Positions 13,901-26,988 are shown, counted from the first letter of the stretch. The stretch: 64,000 nt of DNA from Caprimulgus europaeus (GCA_907165065.1 OU015523.1:27574202-27638201); one strand, 5' to 3'. The notes: a model not told the origin generated them from the letters alone. Numbers and translations: made by a program.

Positions 13901-16104
13901 CATGTTTTCATAGGCACCTATTTCTGCAGCCTCAAATCAGCACTACTGACAAGAAGCTATGGAGCAGAACAGTTCCTCCTTGATGCATGTTCCAGGGATC
14001 ATGTCAGATGTCCCCACCAATACAAGAGGGACATTTGCTGTTTCTCAGGTGTCTTTAATGGCCAAGTGAGAAGGTGTTCTGTGCTTATATTGCCCATCTT
14101 GCTCTGAATGGTCAGCCCATGTCATCTTCTATGGAGTGGCTGTTGATGCTTCAGACCTAGGGACTATGTGCCGTCCCCATGAGCAGAAGCTGTCTCTGAC
14201 AGACCACTGCCTCTTGTTAGTCACTTCAATGCTCTGTAGCGCAGTGGGTTTGGCCATACTGTGCTCTTTACCTAGCCCCTCCGGATGGGGAGACCCCTGC
14301 CTATGCGGGAGACCCTGAATCCCACCTTGGGAAGAGAGTTGGGGGGGACATCAGACAAGGAAACTGAGCCTGGCTGCAGGCTAGAAGAATGGCAGTAGGG
14401 AAGGGAAGTGGAAGAACTCTATGAATGTATAAGACCACTTGCCAGTGTACAGTATGCCATAGGCTAGGCAGAGCCACACGTCCCTTCCTCCTTCCCTGAC
14501 ACAAGGGCTGCCTAGGAGACAGCTAGGCAGCCTCTCAGTGTGGGGACAAAAACTGGTGAGGAGATAACCTCTCAAGAGCTCCTAGCCAAGTGATCACCCC
14601 ACCGAAGTGCAGGACACTACAGCCTGGCCTCCTGGCATGAACAACCCTGCTTACCCGACACAGTCCAATGCTCAGATCCACTGAGGCAAAATTTCCAGGC
14701 AGAAATGGAGGATACGTCTGTGGATATCCAAATGAATTGTGGCCTTGGACAAGCTGGCAGCAGGAAGCCAAGGGCAACTGCTGAGACATTCAGCTCAGGG
14801 GAGAGCCTGAGGTGTGGGGAAAAGAGCATCAGTTAAACACAGGAGCTCCAAAAAATACTTGTCAGTGAGAAACATGTCAAGCCAGCACCTCCTCACCCAG
14901 TCCCAGCAGCTGCAGAAGCAGGATGGTGAGGTGGGGAGACTACCTGTGCACTGCAGGAGGCAGGAGGAGGTCCCAGACACAACAAACTCACGTGGCAAAG
15001 TAGCCCCTTCTCAATAAGAAGTATGTAGAAAATCCACATGGGGTAGGATACAGACTAAAGTGTCTGTCACTTTTTTTACCTGAATGATAAGTAGCTGCAA
15101 AAGGTGACATAAAAAGTTTGTCCTAATCTTCAGAAGTCCTCTCATTCAGAGTGAATCCAGAAGAAAAACACTGAAAAGTGAGAAGGTCTTTTCCCAATTC
15201 ATAATTTTCCAACAGATCTGAAAAATGGATCTGTGCTAGCCTTTCAGTTGTGCATGTTTCCTCAGAAAGCAAAAGGCCCTATTTGATGCTAAAATAGTGC
15301 ACACTGGATACTTAAACTTGCCATGTGAGGACACTTGCCTATATATCCCTCCCTACCCAAGAGATGGTCTTAACGAAGCTACTTGTCATGAGATGGTTCT
15401 ATTGAGCTAAGGATTGCCTTTTGATTTTTCCTTTCCTCTTGGAAGCCTGCTCCTGCCCAACACTGCACATGTGCAAACATCTAGAGACAAACACTTTCTT
15501 TTCCCTTCTCCCCCACACCAGCATCTTCTACCCATATGGGACAGATAATCCCTTTTCATATCAGCTCATCTTCTTCTTTCAACACAATTTCCTTGACATC
15601 CCAAATTACAACCAAATGGGGGAATGGAGGAATGAGCCTGAAATCAATTTCAGATCACTCAAAAGAAATAGATTTATAGCAAAGATAAATCAACAAAACC
15701 TTTGAGGGTAGAGCCCTGAATTCTTGCTTCAGTCCTTGACATATTTAGTACCTGTTGATAGAGGCTAAGACAGCACACAGTCACTGAGGCAAGGGGCTGG
15801 GAAGCAGGACAAGCATCCCTGGCAGGGCGGGAACAGCCAGCTTTGGGTCAAGAGCTTTGAATCCAAGCACCCACCAGGACAGATAAGACACTTAACCTCC
15901 AAGCCCCAGTGTGGCCCCACTTAGAAAGGGAGCATAGTGGCCCACACAAACCACCTGGGACCAAGTGAGGTCCATCCAGCCCCCCACCTGCAGTGCATTT
16001 AGGCAGATATAAATAATAGTGCCCTGGTCGTTCCTATAGCCTTTTAAGCCCTACATGGCTAACAAGAGCTTGGAGAGACCAATCTATGCCCTGTGCCTTG
16101 GTTT
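10921..16104. other. Non-coding flank
   Basis: Unique non-coding DNA with short A/C-rich low-complexity patches, for example 11220-11255. No supportable gene or RNA was seen. Short reading frames on both strands lack any domain or splice context. Confidence 0.5.
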
Positions 16105-16143
16105 AAGGTCCCGTCCAACCCCTAACATTCTGTGATTCTATGT
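16105..16143 (+). mobile_element. CR1 LINE 3'-end remnant (short)
   Basis: A short segment reads like the extreme 3' end of avian CR1: an AAGGTCCCGTCCAACC-type stretch followed by the terminal ATTCTGTG ATTCTATG octamers. The 5' extent is unclear because upstream sequence is too diverged to align by eye. Confidence 0.6.
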
Positions 16144-17684
16144 GTAAAGCATGAGAAAGGCTACAGAGTGTTTAAGCTGAGGTTATTTGGGTGGTAACAT
16201 GGTGTTTCCCAAATGGTAAGAAACAGCACAATCAACTCATAAGCCACTTTAACCTCCAAGCTGAAGCAAGTCAGCAGCAGGCAGGAGCAAACCCAAGTCA
16301 CCACAGATGCTAATGCTGCGGTACAGATACAGGACCTGACTTTGGGAAGTCAAAAGGTTTCGAGATTAATGTGGGAAGTCAAGGCAAGAGGTTGCCTTGA
16401 GGTCAGGCTCAGCCTCTCCAACATGCCCATGTTGAGGCCAGTGCAGAGAGCCAGGGACCACGCTGCTAATTTGGTCATTAATTTGGATACATGCTTAAAT
16501 GGGAAGAAAACAGTTTGTTGGCAGAGGGGAGGAGGCCTGATCACCTCCACAGAGGCTGATGGCAAATGCCTGCTAAGGTCAGCAGGAGCAAGGTAGGTTT
16601 CCAGTTGCTGACAAAGGGAACACAGATTTAAAGCCTCAATTTTTTAACATGTTTTCTTTCTTTCTTTCTAGAAACATTAAAAGTTTTTCCTTTAATTAAC
16701 ACTGAAGTTTAGATATTATGTGAAAGTGATACCTAAGGAGAAATTGTTACATTATTATGCATTTACATCAAAGGTTTGTAATTAATTTACTGTGGAAAAA
16801 TTAAGAAACTACAGTCCTGAGTACTGCAGCGTATCGCTGGTTTTGTTTCTCTCTCTTTCAAGAGATTTAATTTGGCTTTGAAAACAACAGTATTACTTCA
16901 GGAAGGAGGTACGTTTCAGCATGGGGAAGGGTAATAAAACCTGGTCTTTTGTTTTTAATTTAACTGTCTGGTGTAATTTGTCTCCTTGATGCGATGTGCT
17001 CCAAGGGTTCTTTAAAAGACACCACAAGGTGTGTGCTAGCAAGTCCACAGGTGAATGCTTTCCTTGCGTGCTAGGAAGATGCTGTGTTCCCATTTTAATC
17101 ACAAATGTTATATGTGGGGCAGAGAAGATGGATCGCTACTAGATACAAAGGGAAAATATTTGCCCATTTCTGAAAGCAGAGCCCATGGTTTGGTGATCCC
17201 TGGGCATTTGTAAGCTCTGTGGGGTTTATGTCTTTTCCTTTTGGGAATGTATGTGCAGGACTTTGATGTCAGCACAAAAATGCACATTTTTGTGTTGTCT
17301 GTATATGAAATATGTAACATACAGTCCCTACAATAATATTTTTACTTTTGGGAATACGGGTAGACTATAGCCACCACCCTCTGAAGCTAGTCCCCTCATC
17401 AACCTGGGGACTAACACAGCGGTGGCCGGACACACCAAAGAGCTCTCAGTTAACCCCACATTCTCATTAGTTCGTGCCTGCCGAGCATGGACTCTCCATA
17501 ATGCTGCCTGCATCCATCCTGCTTCCCATCGGCTCTTGTTCTGTGAGCAGAGGCGCCGGCCACCAAGGAGTGAGATGGTCAGGTGTCCCCTGCTGTGGCA
17601 GCCAGCGGCAAAGGCGGTGCCTCAATAAAACATCAGGGGAGGGCACAGGAAATCAAACAACCTGACTACTTCCGAAGTAGGGAG
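16144..17684. other. Non-coding flank
   Basis: Unique sequence with an AT-rich centre (about 16.6-16.9 kb). No supportable gene or repeat was seen. Confidence 0.5.
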
Positions 17685-17689
17685 CCCAT
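17685..17689. repeat. Target-site duplication, 5' copy (CCCAT)
   Basis: CCCAT immediately precedes the TG start of the solo LTR. An identical pentamer directly follows its CA end at 18307-18311. A 5-bp duplication is typical of ERVL-class integration. Confidence 0.85.
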
Positions 17690-18306
17690 TGTCCTGGTTT
17701 CAACTAAGATAGAGCTAATTTTCTTCTTAGTAGCTAGAATAGCGCTGTGTTTAGGTTTCAGTATGGTATGTGGTATGAGAAGAATGTTGATAATATACTG
17801 ATGTTTTGGGTTGTTGCTAAGAAATCAGGGGCTTTTCAGTTTCCCACATTTTGCTAGTGTGCAGGTGCACAGGAAGGACTTGCACATGCTGGGTAGGAGC
17901 ACAGCAAGAGCAACAGGCCCAAATTGGCTGATGGGATATTCCATATCATACAACGTCATGTTCAGTGTATAAATTACTTTTGACTGGAAAGCTCTTTCTC
18001 TCTCTTCTGGGATTGTAGTTTTCAGGATTTTCTCTCCTCCGGGATCAGGATGCAGGGAATGGGCTGGGCATTGGTTGGCAGATAGTGAGCAATTGCACTG
18101 TGCATCACACACTTGTATATTCTATTATTACTATTATTATCATTATTATTTTAATTTTATTTTATTTCACTTACTAAATTGTTTTTATCTCAGCCTACAA
18201 GTCTCTTTACCTTTACTCCTCCAATTCTTTCCCCTATTTCCTGGGTGGAGGAGAGTGAGCAAGCGGCTGTGTGGTATTTGGCTGCTGGCCGGGTTAAGCC
18301 ACAACA
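17690..18306 (+). mobile_element. Solo LTR of an endogenous retrovirus (ERVL-type, neoavian)
   Basis: A 617-bp element begins TGTCCTGGTTTCAACTAAGA and ends GGGTTAAGCCACAACA, so it has the canonical TG...CA termini. It is bounded by perfect CCCAT duplications. Internal landmarks in order are an ACGTCA CRE-like core (about 17954-17959), a TATAAA box at 17968-17973, a GTGAGCAATTGCA segment followed by an ATT-rich microsatellite (about 18120-18165), and a GAGTGAGC..GGCTGTGTGGT 3' part. The start, order and end match my memory of an abundant ERVL-like LTR of neoavian birds. No gag, pol or env sequence flanks it, so it is a solo LTR left by LTR-LTR recombination. It is non-coding. Confidence 0.9.
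17968..17973 (+). promoter_or_regulatory. TATA box of the solo LTR
   Basis: TATAAA sits in the middle of the LTR, just downstream of an ACGTCA CRE-like core, as expected for the U3 promoter. It could still start transcription toward OLIG2, about 13 kb downstream on the same strand, but nothing in the sequence shows that it does. Confidence 0.6.
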
Positions 18307-18311
18307 CCCAT
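18307..18311. repeat. Target-site duplication, 3' copy (CCCAT)
   Basis: An exact copy of the CCCAT pentamer at 17685-17689, adjacent to the CA end of the LTR. Confidence 0.85.
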
Positions 18312-21300
18312 AAATACAAACCCAGCGATGAGCATTGAGGACAGCCTCTGGGGACGCATGAGGACCACCACCACCCCAGGATACCAGGGAGTCATTGTGC
18401 CTGCAGTGGTCAGGATGAGATGTTCACCCAGGCTTCGGCTGGCAGCTGCTGGCTTGAGCATGCTGTTTCCCACCAGTGCAGGGACCAGGCTGGCACGGCT
18501 GTACAGCTCCAGTACCTGCACCCCGAGCCCCACAGGTGGGCTTCTTCTCTCCTTGGGGTCATTAGCAGCTGCCTGCAGCACGCATGCTGGGACTGGCCAA
18601 GCAAGAGATTTCCTTTTGCCTTATGATTCAGCCTCCATGGTGCCTTACAGCACTGGCTGGAACTGGGAATAAAACCATTTGTCATGTTTTGCTGAACAAA
18701 CAGTTTGGAAAGAGCCACCTCGGGGAAGGCACAACGTAGCGGGGTTACTGGTGCTGCTGATTAGATTGAAGACTCGGAACATGATCCTTCATCCCTGCAC
18801 TGGCAGCAGCATGGAGATTTAGCCCTCAGTATTAATTTTCCAGTTCCTAAAAGTTTCAGGTTCACATCTGGCTACAATCTATATGACAGAAGCCTGGTTC
18901 AGATCTCCACTCTGAATACCTCAGCGAGTGCTCCAGTGTCAGTGCAAGGCAGAGGCTGCCAGGCATAGGCAGGCACGCTGCTTGTGCAGCATGCCTGGTG
19001 GCACCCACAGACAGCTTTGCACTCACTTGAGCCCCTAACCGATGGGCAAGCCCAGCCCTGTCCTACCTCTGCATTGACTGATTTCATTAGGTCTCATTTT
19101 CCCCTTCAAAGCTCTAGGAAGTCTCAAAGCATCCAGCATGTCGACACGAGTCTGGAGTCATCGCAACAATATCACAGCTAATGAGATCAAAGAAGAAGTT
19201 GTTATCTCATTCCTCTTGCCAAAAGCTCCAGGCAGCCGGTGGGATGGCTGAATGGGAACATCCACATTCCAACTGGTACCAGCTCCCTGTCTGACCAACA
19301 TGCCACATAAGCCAGGAGAGAAGTGGTGTGCAGGAGGGAAGGCAATAATTCTTACCTCTGAGCAGAATGTAAAAGTTGAAAGTAGCATCTATTCAGCTCC
19401 TCCAAGCCGTTTCAAAGGACTTGTAAGGCTCCAGTTGCCATTGTGTGGCTGGTAATTCTGTGTCACAACTAATTACCGCCTAATAGCCGTTGTGGGGACA
19501 AAGTCCCGGGTTTAAAAGAGAAGTCTATTTCGTCTTGCATTCAGACCTAATCTGACCCTGAATAGCAGAGATTACATGAGGTAATACAGCAGTTATTTCT
19601 ACCTGCTGTAGTTCATAAGCTCCATCTCCAGCTGAGGCAAAAACCCCCTCCCCCTTTACAAAGATTATTTGTCATTAAAATGCTCAGTAGCTTTTTTTTT
19701 CTTTTTCTTTTTTTTCTTTTTTTTCTTTTTTTTTTAAATCTGGATGTTGCCTACACTTTCAGAAAGGTTTTTGAAGGAAGATTAGCAGGATTAGGAAAGG
19801 TTCACATATGTTCAGCTTCACTATTGGTATTCAAGACATCACAACTCCACCACCACCCAGGAAGCCCAAGAAAACCGAGAGCGGAGACAGAGAGGCAGAA
19901 AGAAAGAGGCCTCCTGGCCAGAGAAAGCAAAGAGTGCTCCAGCAAGTAAAACAGTTGAGTCAGACCCAGGGCCGCAGTGGCTGTCACACTGCAGAAATCC
20001 TTGCCTTTCCCTCCAGCAAAAATACAGCTCTTACTCAGCATCTCACAAGTAGGCATGCCTGCAGCCCTGCTAGCAGGCCAGCCCTGCTCCCCTGCTAATA
20101 GCCCAGGCAGGCGTGCTGTGAGAGATTTGTAGCCAAAGAGGAGCACTTCCACAGGTAGATACAAGCCTTGAAATATTTTAGGTGGCATGAATGCCCACAA
20201 CAAGATGAGAGGGTAATGTATGCAATGCACATGAGAGGTGTCTGACCTCGAGCTGGTAGCATCAGGTGAGCTGCTCAGAGCAGGCGTCGAATGGCAGATG
20301 GGTAAAATCACCATCACTGTGTATCCAGCAAAGGATGGGCAAAGTGGTGCAGGTGCCAAGGCACAGCTCCCTGTGGCCTTACAGGTCACTATAGGGGTCC
20401 TCAGCCCTTTTTCTGGTGCCGTGAGGGACACAGCTGATGTAAAAGTGACTCATTCTGTCCTGCCGTCCACTTGTCAAGAAGTCATGAAACAGGAGTATGG
20501 CCATATGGTGCCACCTGCTCCCTCGGGGACATTTAACCTCAGTAAGGGCACAGGTCCCTTCACTAGGATGTGTCCCATGCCCAGGATGACATGAAAGAGT
20601 TCTTCAGAGTTATAATGGGAGGAAAGACGGTTGAAAATTGCAGGAAGAAGGCAATGGGGATAACCAGCACAAACCGTGTCCTTGCTGGTAGACCTCAAAA
20701 TCACATTCCCATACTTTCCATTTTTTAAGAAAATGGAATTTTTCTGGATTCAAATCTCTTGGTGCAGGTCCACACCTGTCTAGTCAAAATACATCTTTCT
20801 TTAGGTTAATTTTTGTTTCCATTGTTAACAGCTGAGCAAGGTTTAAATCCATGTAACCCATGCTCTGGATAAAGGGACCTTTCTAAAGCCTGGAGAACAA
20901 CTTACATTCAGTTGTGAATTTTCTCCCTTTTTAGGTAACAACTTTTCTCCTTGTTTAGGATTTTCTAAAAAAGCCCCAAGCACTCCTTAACAGTTTTTCT
21001 CCTACCTTGCCCCTTCATTCTCACAAACACCCTTGCACCTTCTCCTTGACTCCTGAGATGCTCGCTCCTAACACTGCATCACTTCACTCCTTTCCTCCAC
21101 TCCCCATCCCTGGAAATACACCTTGCCCACAACTCCTTCCTCCAGCCCCTTCCATGAACAGCAGAGCCTCAGCTACTCTGGGGTTTTGGCAACCAGACTC
21201 CAAGAGGCTTACCCTCCTAGGCAGCTTTGGAGGACGTATGGCTCAGGCAAGGCACGCCAGGACCTCGCTCGCATCGTTGGTGGATTGACAGAGGGAAGCT

Positions 21301-23559
21301 TCATGTGGAACTGTTAAAACAAGTGATGTTATTTAAGGCATTTACTTTTTCACTCGAAAACATTTTCTTCAAGCAGTTCCAAAAGAACATGTGCTTTAAA
21401 TCGCTGTGCCTTGATAAAGTGAGCCCAGGCGCAGGTGGGAGTGGGTCAGGGCCACTGCTCCAACCAGGCAAGCACAGCTTCCCACCCGACGTGGTGGAGA
21501 GAGAAACAGTGCGAAGAACCCAAGGTAATAAATTCAGCATGTTATACAAAAGATCAAAACTCCTGTCAATGTGTTACCGAAAGCAAGGAATCTCTCTTTT
21601 TTGCTTTTTTCTCCACCCCCCCCCCTGCCCCCCAGCCCCTTTTCAGCCAATAGATAAAACCTCTGCCAACTGAAGAACATCTTTCTATAGCTCAACAGCT
21701 TGGGGAGGGACTGTCTGCATGGTACCTTTCAAGCAATTGAAATGGGAAAGGGGGAGCAATTATAGCACAGAAACCTGAACAGTGTGGCAGGGAGGGCTGA
21801 TCTCCTAAGTGGAGAGGGGCTCTTTAAACACAGCACGGGGTGAGAGGGCCACCAAGTCCTGTAAAATGCTCTAACACATGAGTGTGCAAAAACATTTCCT
21901 CCAAGTTTCAAGGGAGGAGTTTGGAATGAAGTGGTCTTGCTGGCGCATCGGCTCCTGTGAACATAAATCCCTTCTGGATGGTTTGTATTTTAGGAGAGGA
22001 GGGAGGGAGAAACCACAGAAACTTCAGATCCATAGCTTCAAAACTTGTACTTTTAAATAACCCTCAGCTGTCTTTTGCATTTGAGTCAGTGCTACAAATC
22101 CTGGGTGATACAGCATTTGCACAGCAGTTACATTTGAGCAATGCCTTCTTGATTTTTCTTTCCTGGTGCTATACAGATTTTCTCTTTCTCAGGCAGATGA
22201 ATGACAGCTCACGCTTGCAGAGGGTGCTGGTTCAGAATTTTATCTGAAACATTGTCTATATAGTGCCTCCTGGAAAATGGGTCTTTTACTCTGGAAAAGG
22301 GAATCAAACTTTCAGAACAGATTTGATAAATCCCTCTGCAGTTCCCACAGGAACTGGGGATCCTCGCTCCTTCAGGGGCAACAACAGTTTTGCCATGGTG
22401 TGATTTTGCCCCTTCCTGCAAAACTTATTACTACTGCCTGGCTGAAGGCAGAAAAATAGCACATGCAAAACCCAGTGTGAACAAAGCTGTTCACCTGCTT
22501 CAGCATCTCGCCCACACCTGGGAAGGTGCATCTCAGGTGGCCACGAGGGATGCCCCACCATATGATGAACAGTGGGAAACCCGGTATGAGTGCGGTTGTC
22601 TTTCACATTCAGTTTTCCTTCTTGTTCTTAAAAAGGGGGAACCAAAATACTATGAATGACTGTGCTGCTCAAGTGTTTTACACAGGCACTGGCAGGGGCC
22701 CAGGCCCACCTCTGCACCCATCCCCATGGGATGGGGAGAGCATGGGTGCATATTCAGGAGTGGGAGGAGGTCTCACCTGTGCAGTTTAAAACGTATTGGC
22801 TGAGTTGCATGCAAAGAGCAGTGATTTTCTTTTTCTTCTGCTATGAGCGGTATCCCTTCCCCACAGCAGTGGGTTAATGCACAGAGGGGAGGCAAATATC
22901 GCCTGCCAAGAAAGGCATGGGCTGGGTGTGTGTGCAGCACAGCTCCCAGCCTGGCCAGCACACATTCCCCGAGGACTTCAAGGGACATGCTGCATTTTTT
23001 ATGGTCTGAAAAATCAGTGGCAAATCCCCATATTGCTCCCTCAGTTGCATGCCCAAAGCAAGCCCATGGGAACAGTGGTGGGGTAAATTTCTGGGCTACC
23101 CTAGCACATCGTTGCAGGCTCCCCTCCTTTTGCCAAGGGATAGTTGGCAGGAGGTGTCGGGAGTCCTCCTCAGATGGTGTCAGGAGACCTTCAGCTCCAC
23201 AGTCAGCTGGTGGAACTGGGACCACCAGTGGGAGCTGGTATGGTGGGCATCATGCTACAAACATAGAGGATAGCCACATAAAAGCCAGCACACCATCTTC
23301 CCATGTCCTGTCAGGCCACCCGGGAGCAACCACCTCTCCCAGCTAAACACCTCAGGGATGGAGCTTGTAAATACAAACATAGAGGTAGCAAGTGCCTGGG
23401 CAGCCCAGCAAAGTTGGGAAAAGTCGATGAGAGACATATGGTTCCAGCACTCCCTAAAAAATATAATTGCTATCTTCAGGTGGCCACGCACCCTCTCCTT
23501 CTAGTGAGTAAGATATTTAAAGTCCTGAACTGTTTATGTGACATTTCAATAAATAATGC
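18312..23559. other. Non-coding flank
   Basis: Unique non-coding DNA. There is a T-rich patch at about 19689-19736 and a C-run near 21616-21633. A short candidate element around 19440-19640 carries a CTAATTACC homeodomain core (19469-19477). No supportable gene was seen. Confidence 0.5.
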
Positions 23560-24130
23560 GGAGATTTGACAACATTTCCATATTCCTCCTTTAATGTCTG
23601 AATGTCTCTGACTTAATCCCAGTTCCTTGGCATTTATTACTGTTTGTTACACTAACAAGTGAGATTATGAGAATTCTAATGAAGGCTTCCAGTGAAAAAC
23701 TCTGTGATTAAAATGCCATAATAACAGTTGCATGCATTTATGTGCCTGATTATCATAATCTATTTAGCACAAGTAAACATACAAACAGAAGGAGAAAAGC
23801 GAGCCCACTGACACTTCAGCTAAAGGAGAATTGGAAATGAGGGAGAAACAATGTAAATATGTAAATGTCTTTGTGTATTCTTTTTATCTTTTTTTCTCAT
23901 CCTTGCTTTTTTTCCCCCTGTTTGCTAATGAGACATCTATGGTTCATCACATGTGGTCCCTCTTTGCTTGGCCGAGGTGCGGTTTTCGGGCCATCTGCTG
24001 GGGCCACTCTCCCGAACAATGCCACCCAGAAAGCGAGGGAGACATTCGCCACAACCTTTGACATCATGGGCGACAAGAGATGGTGTCGTACAGACTTGGG
24101 GCTTTGATATGTTCATTCTGAATGCTTAGT
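23560..24130. promoter_or_regulatory. Candidate conserved non-coding element with CTCF-like motif
   Basis: An AT-rich part (23560-23830) dense in TAAT, ATTA and TGCATGCA-like cores passes into a GC-richer part with a match to the CTCF core at 23990-24001. Unique sequence, no repeat. The regulatory call is motif-based inference. Confidence 0.25.
23990..24001 (-). promoter_or_regulatory. Candidate CTCF binding site
   Basis: On the minus strand this reads CCAGCAGATGGC, an exact match to the CTCF core CCASYAGRKGGC. A single core match can occur by chance at this scale. If bound, the motif (minus strand) would be oriented away from OLIG2. Confidence 0.4.
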
Positions 24131-24900
24131 TCAGCTGTTACTCCACAAATGCAAGTCCCGGTACGACACAGGAAGGCGACAGCCCCCCAAAACTCTCAAC
24201 AAACTAAGGAGAAATCTTGACAAATTTCTAGTATGGACTTTTTCTACCCATCCTTTTTTAATCTTCTTTTTTTTTTTTTTTTCCCCCACATTAAAGAACA
24301 GATTGGCTAAGAACTTCTCCATCCCAAGGGTCAAGGGCCTCCTGTAATGCTGGCAGTGAAATGCCCAGGGCCAGTAAGTGGTTTGGCACAAGCCCGACCA
24401 TTGTTGCCACCATATGAAACCCATCCTGAAGGGCACCAACACCTTCAGGTAGGGGAACATTTCCCTGACGAGCACACAGCAACAAAATCCCTGGGGCTCG
24501 ATCAGAGATATAGAATAACCTATTAGCATCATGATTTTAAAGCATTTTTCCCTTGAGCACAAGGGAGGGACAGGACATAATAATAACTTGAGGAAAAAGT
24601 TGTTTCCAGTGACTGTTTGCTTGGGAAGCAAAACATACCCATGTTTCCATGTTCTGCTCATCACTAAAACTCTGCCAGAACTCTCTCATTTCTAAGGAGC
24701 TCTCAGTCAAAATAAAGACATGGAAAGTGGAAAAGAGAGGAAGGGTAGTATAAGAGTGCCACATACAGACAAATGCCGAAATGCAAAAAAGAATTACAAA
24801 AATCTTGCCCAGGAAATGAAAAAGGATAACAAAAAGTCCATGCTGTATTATGTGGGAATTTCCTGAAAAAATGAGAGTAAAATATTATTTTCTAGACTAG
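24131..24900. other. Non-coding flank
   Basis: Unique sequence with a T-run near 24268-24283. The 177-codon minus-strand frame here has no recognisable domain and crosses the T-run (poly-K), so it is not called as a gene. Confidence 0.5.
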
Positions 24901-25055
24901 AATCACAGAATCATAGAATGGTTTGGGTTGGAAAGGACCTTTCAAAATCATCTGGTCTGACCCCCCTGCAGTGAGCAGGGACATCTTCAACTAGATCAGG
25001 TTGCTCAGAGCCCTGTCCAGCCTGACTAAATTCAGTACTGGCAAGGACATTCCAT
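24901..25055 (-). mobile_element. CR1 LINE 3' fragment
   Basis: It starts with AATCACAGAATCATAGAATG, the reverse complement of the CR1 terminal octamer repeat. It continues with GGTTTGGGTTGGAAAGGACC and the CAGTGAGCAGGGACATCTTC-type block characteristic of avian CR1 3' ends. It is 5'-truncated, as is usual for CR1. Confidence 0.9.
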
Positions 25056-25469
25056 TTTTTGCAGAGGAAATACACCCAGTTGTGCCAGGGCTTTCTTTGT
25101 CCCTCTGTCTATATAACACACATATTTTGTTTCCACCCTCATGCCCTGCTGCTGGGATCAGGGGGTGGAGGCAGTTTGAAGCAGCTCACTGGATTGAACA
25201 TATGGGTGGTTTTCTAATCCATGTTGGTCAGTGCAGTGCAAAATCCCCAGTTCAGACCTCCTGTAGGACAGAAAACTGCGTGTGTCCGGGCAAATCACAG
25301 CATAGATATGTAATTCCCTCTCCAGCTCCGTTTCATTCCCTCTGTCCATCTAAAAGCCAATCTTAGCAGTTGCACTGATTTGTTTCTCTTCGATGTTCCC
25401 ACTGCTCCTTACCTGCTACAGCAGCTCGTTTTGGGAGGATTTGCTCATGAGGGACAACATCAAGTCTGG

Positions 25470-25838
25470 GGCAAGTTAAAGGAGGCTGAGAGGAGACCTT
25501 ATCACTCTCCACAAGTAAGGAGGGTGTAGAGAAGTGGAAGTCGGTCTCTTCAGCCAAGTAACAAGTGACAAGACAAGAGGAAATGGCCTCAAGTTGCTCC
25601 AAGGGAAGTTTAGGTTGGATATTAGGAAGAATTTATTTACTGAAAGGGTTCTCAGGCATTGGAAGGGGTTGCCCAGGGCAGTTGTTGAGTCCCCATCCCT
25701 GGAGGGATTTAAGAGTCATGTAGACATAGTGCTGAGGGACATGGTTTAGTTGGGGATTTGTCAGTGTGAAGTTAATGATTGGACTTGATGATCTTAAAAG
25801 GTCTTTTCCAGTCCAGGCAATTCTGTGATTCTGTGATT
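25470..25838 (+). mobile_element. CR1 LINE 3' fragment
   Basis: It reads through the 3' part of a CR1 element: an AGGAGGCTGAGAGGAGACCT motif, GGTTGGATATTAGGAAGAAT, a CCCTGGAGGGATTTAAGAG-type segment and GGACTTGATGATCTTAAAAG. It ends with ATTCTGTG ATTCTGTG. It lies in opposite orientation to the fragment 0.4 kb upstream. Reading frames in it are decayed. Confidence 0.93.
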
Positions 25839-26950
25839 TTTCCTGAGCACTGTGTCTCCTCCATAACAGACTGATACCTGGACTAAACAGCAGCTGAAGC
25901 TGGCAGGTTTTCAACTCCCATCTCTGTGTCCGAGGAAAGGCAGTATACACAGCGCACCTCTGCTTAGCAAGGTGACATTTCTGCACAGGTCCCACTCCTC
26001 TGCAGACATTAGTTCTTGCCAGCCACATAGAAATGGTGCTTTACAGGTGTTCCTCTACTCAGCACCGAAAAAGAAGCCTCAGCATGAATCCAATTCTGAG
26101 AAGAGCTTGAACATTTTCCGACGTGGCAGTGAACGGATGCCTGCCCAGGACACAGCCTGCCAGCGCTGCACTTTCTTGGTGTTTCAGCCTCTTTCTCCTC
26201 ATTTGCCCATAGCAGATATTATTGCCAATGAGAAGTGAAATTGCTGGTAACACGTAGCAGATGTTAAAACAAAATAGCTATCATGCTGTTTTATAAGCTT
26301 TAGGAATTGCCTTTCGTTAAGGCAATAAAAGGGTGATACGGAGTTTTCTGTTGCTTCCTTAAAGTTTTTCCTCCAGCAATGTATGAAAGGAAATCATACC
26401 GTATCCTCAAAAAAATACAGTATCTTGCATTAAACATAACAAATGATGCTCAAAAAGCTTGTATGTCTTACACCTGCACTGAGGAGTTAAAAGGAGTCTA
26501 GATGAGGTGGCTTTAATAACATCTTAAAGTCAGAGAAAGTCAATCCCCTTAATCTCATGGGTGTGAGACTTCTCCTTTTGAAGTAAATGGCCATGCTTTC
26601 AGACTCAGCCTGAAAGAGGTAAAACACAGCCTGGGTTTAAATAGCAATCTAATTATTTTGTTGTAGATGACAGCAGGCTCATAAGTGACCAAAGTCTATA
26701 AATAAAGAGGGTTTTTTTTCTGCTAGATGACAATAGTAGATGGCCTATTTCCTGCATATTTTTAATCCTGAAAATATCACAAACATCAGCTCTGGTATTT
26801 CTGAGACTTCCCTCTGGGTGACTCCTGTGAAGATTAGAAGCTTTTCCAGGCTCTGATTGAATGGGAAGACATGCTGAGTTGTTGGCAAAGAGCATGTGTC
26901 TCCAACATTTCAATCGAACAAGTGTTAATAAAACCAAATCTAGCACTGTA

Positions 26951-26988
<38 letters not shown>

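Noticed and set aside
26953-26986. Poly(A) tail of a processed pseudogene
   Set aside because: No recognisable coding remnant or target duplication was found upstream of the A-run.
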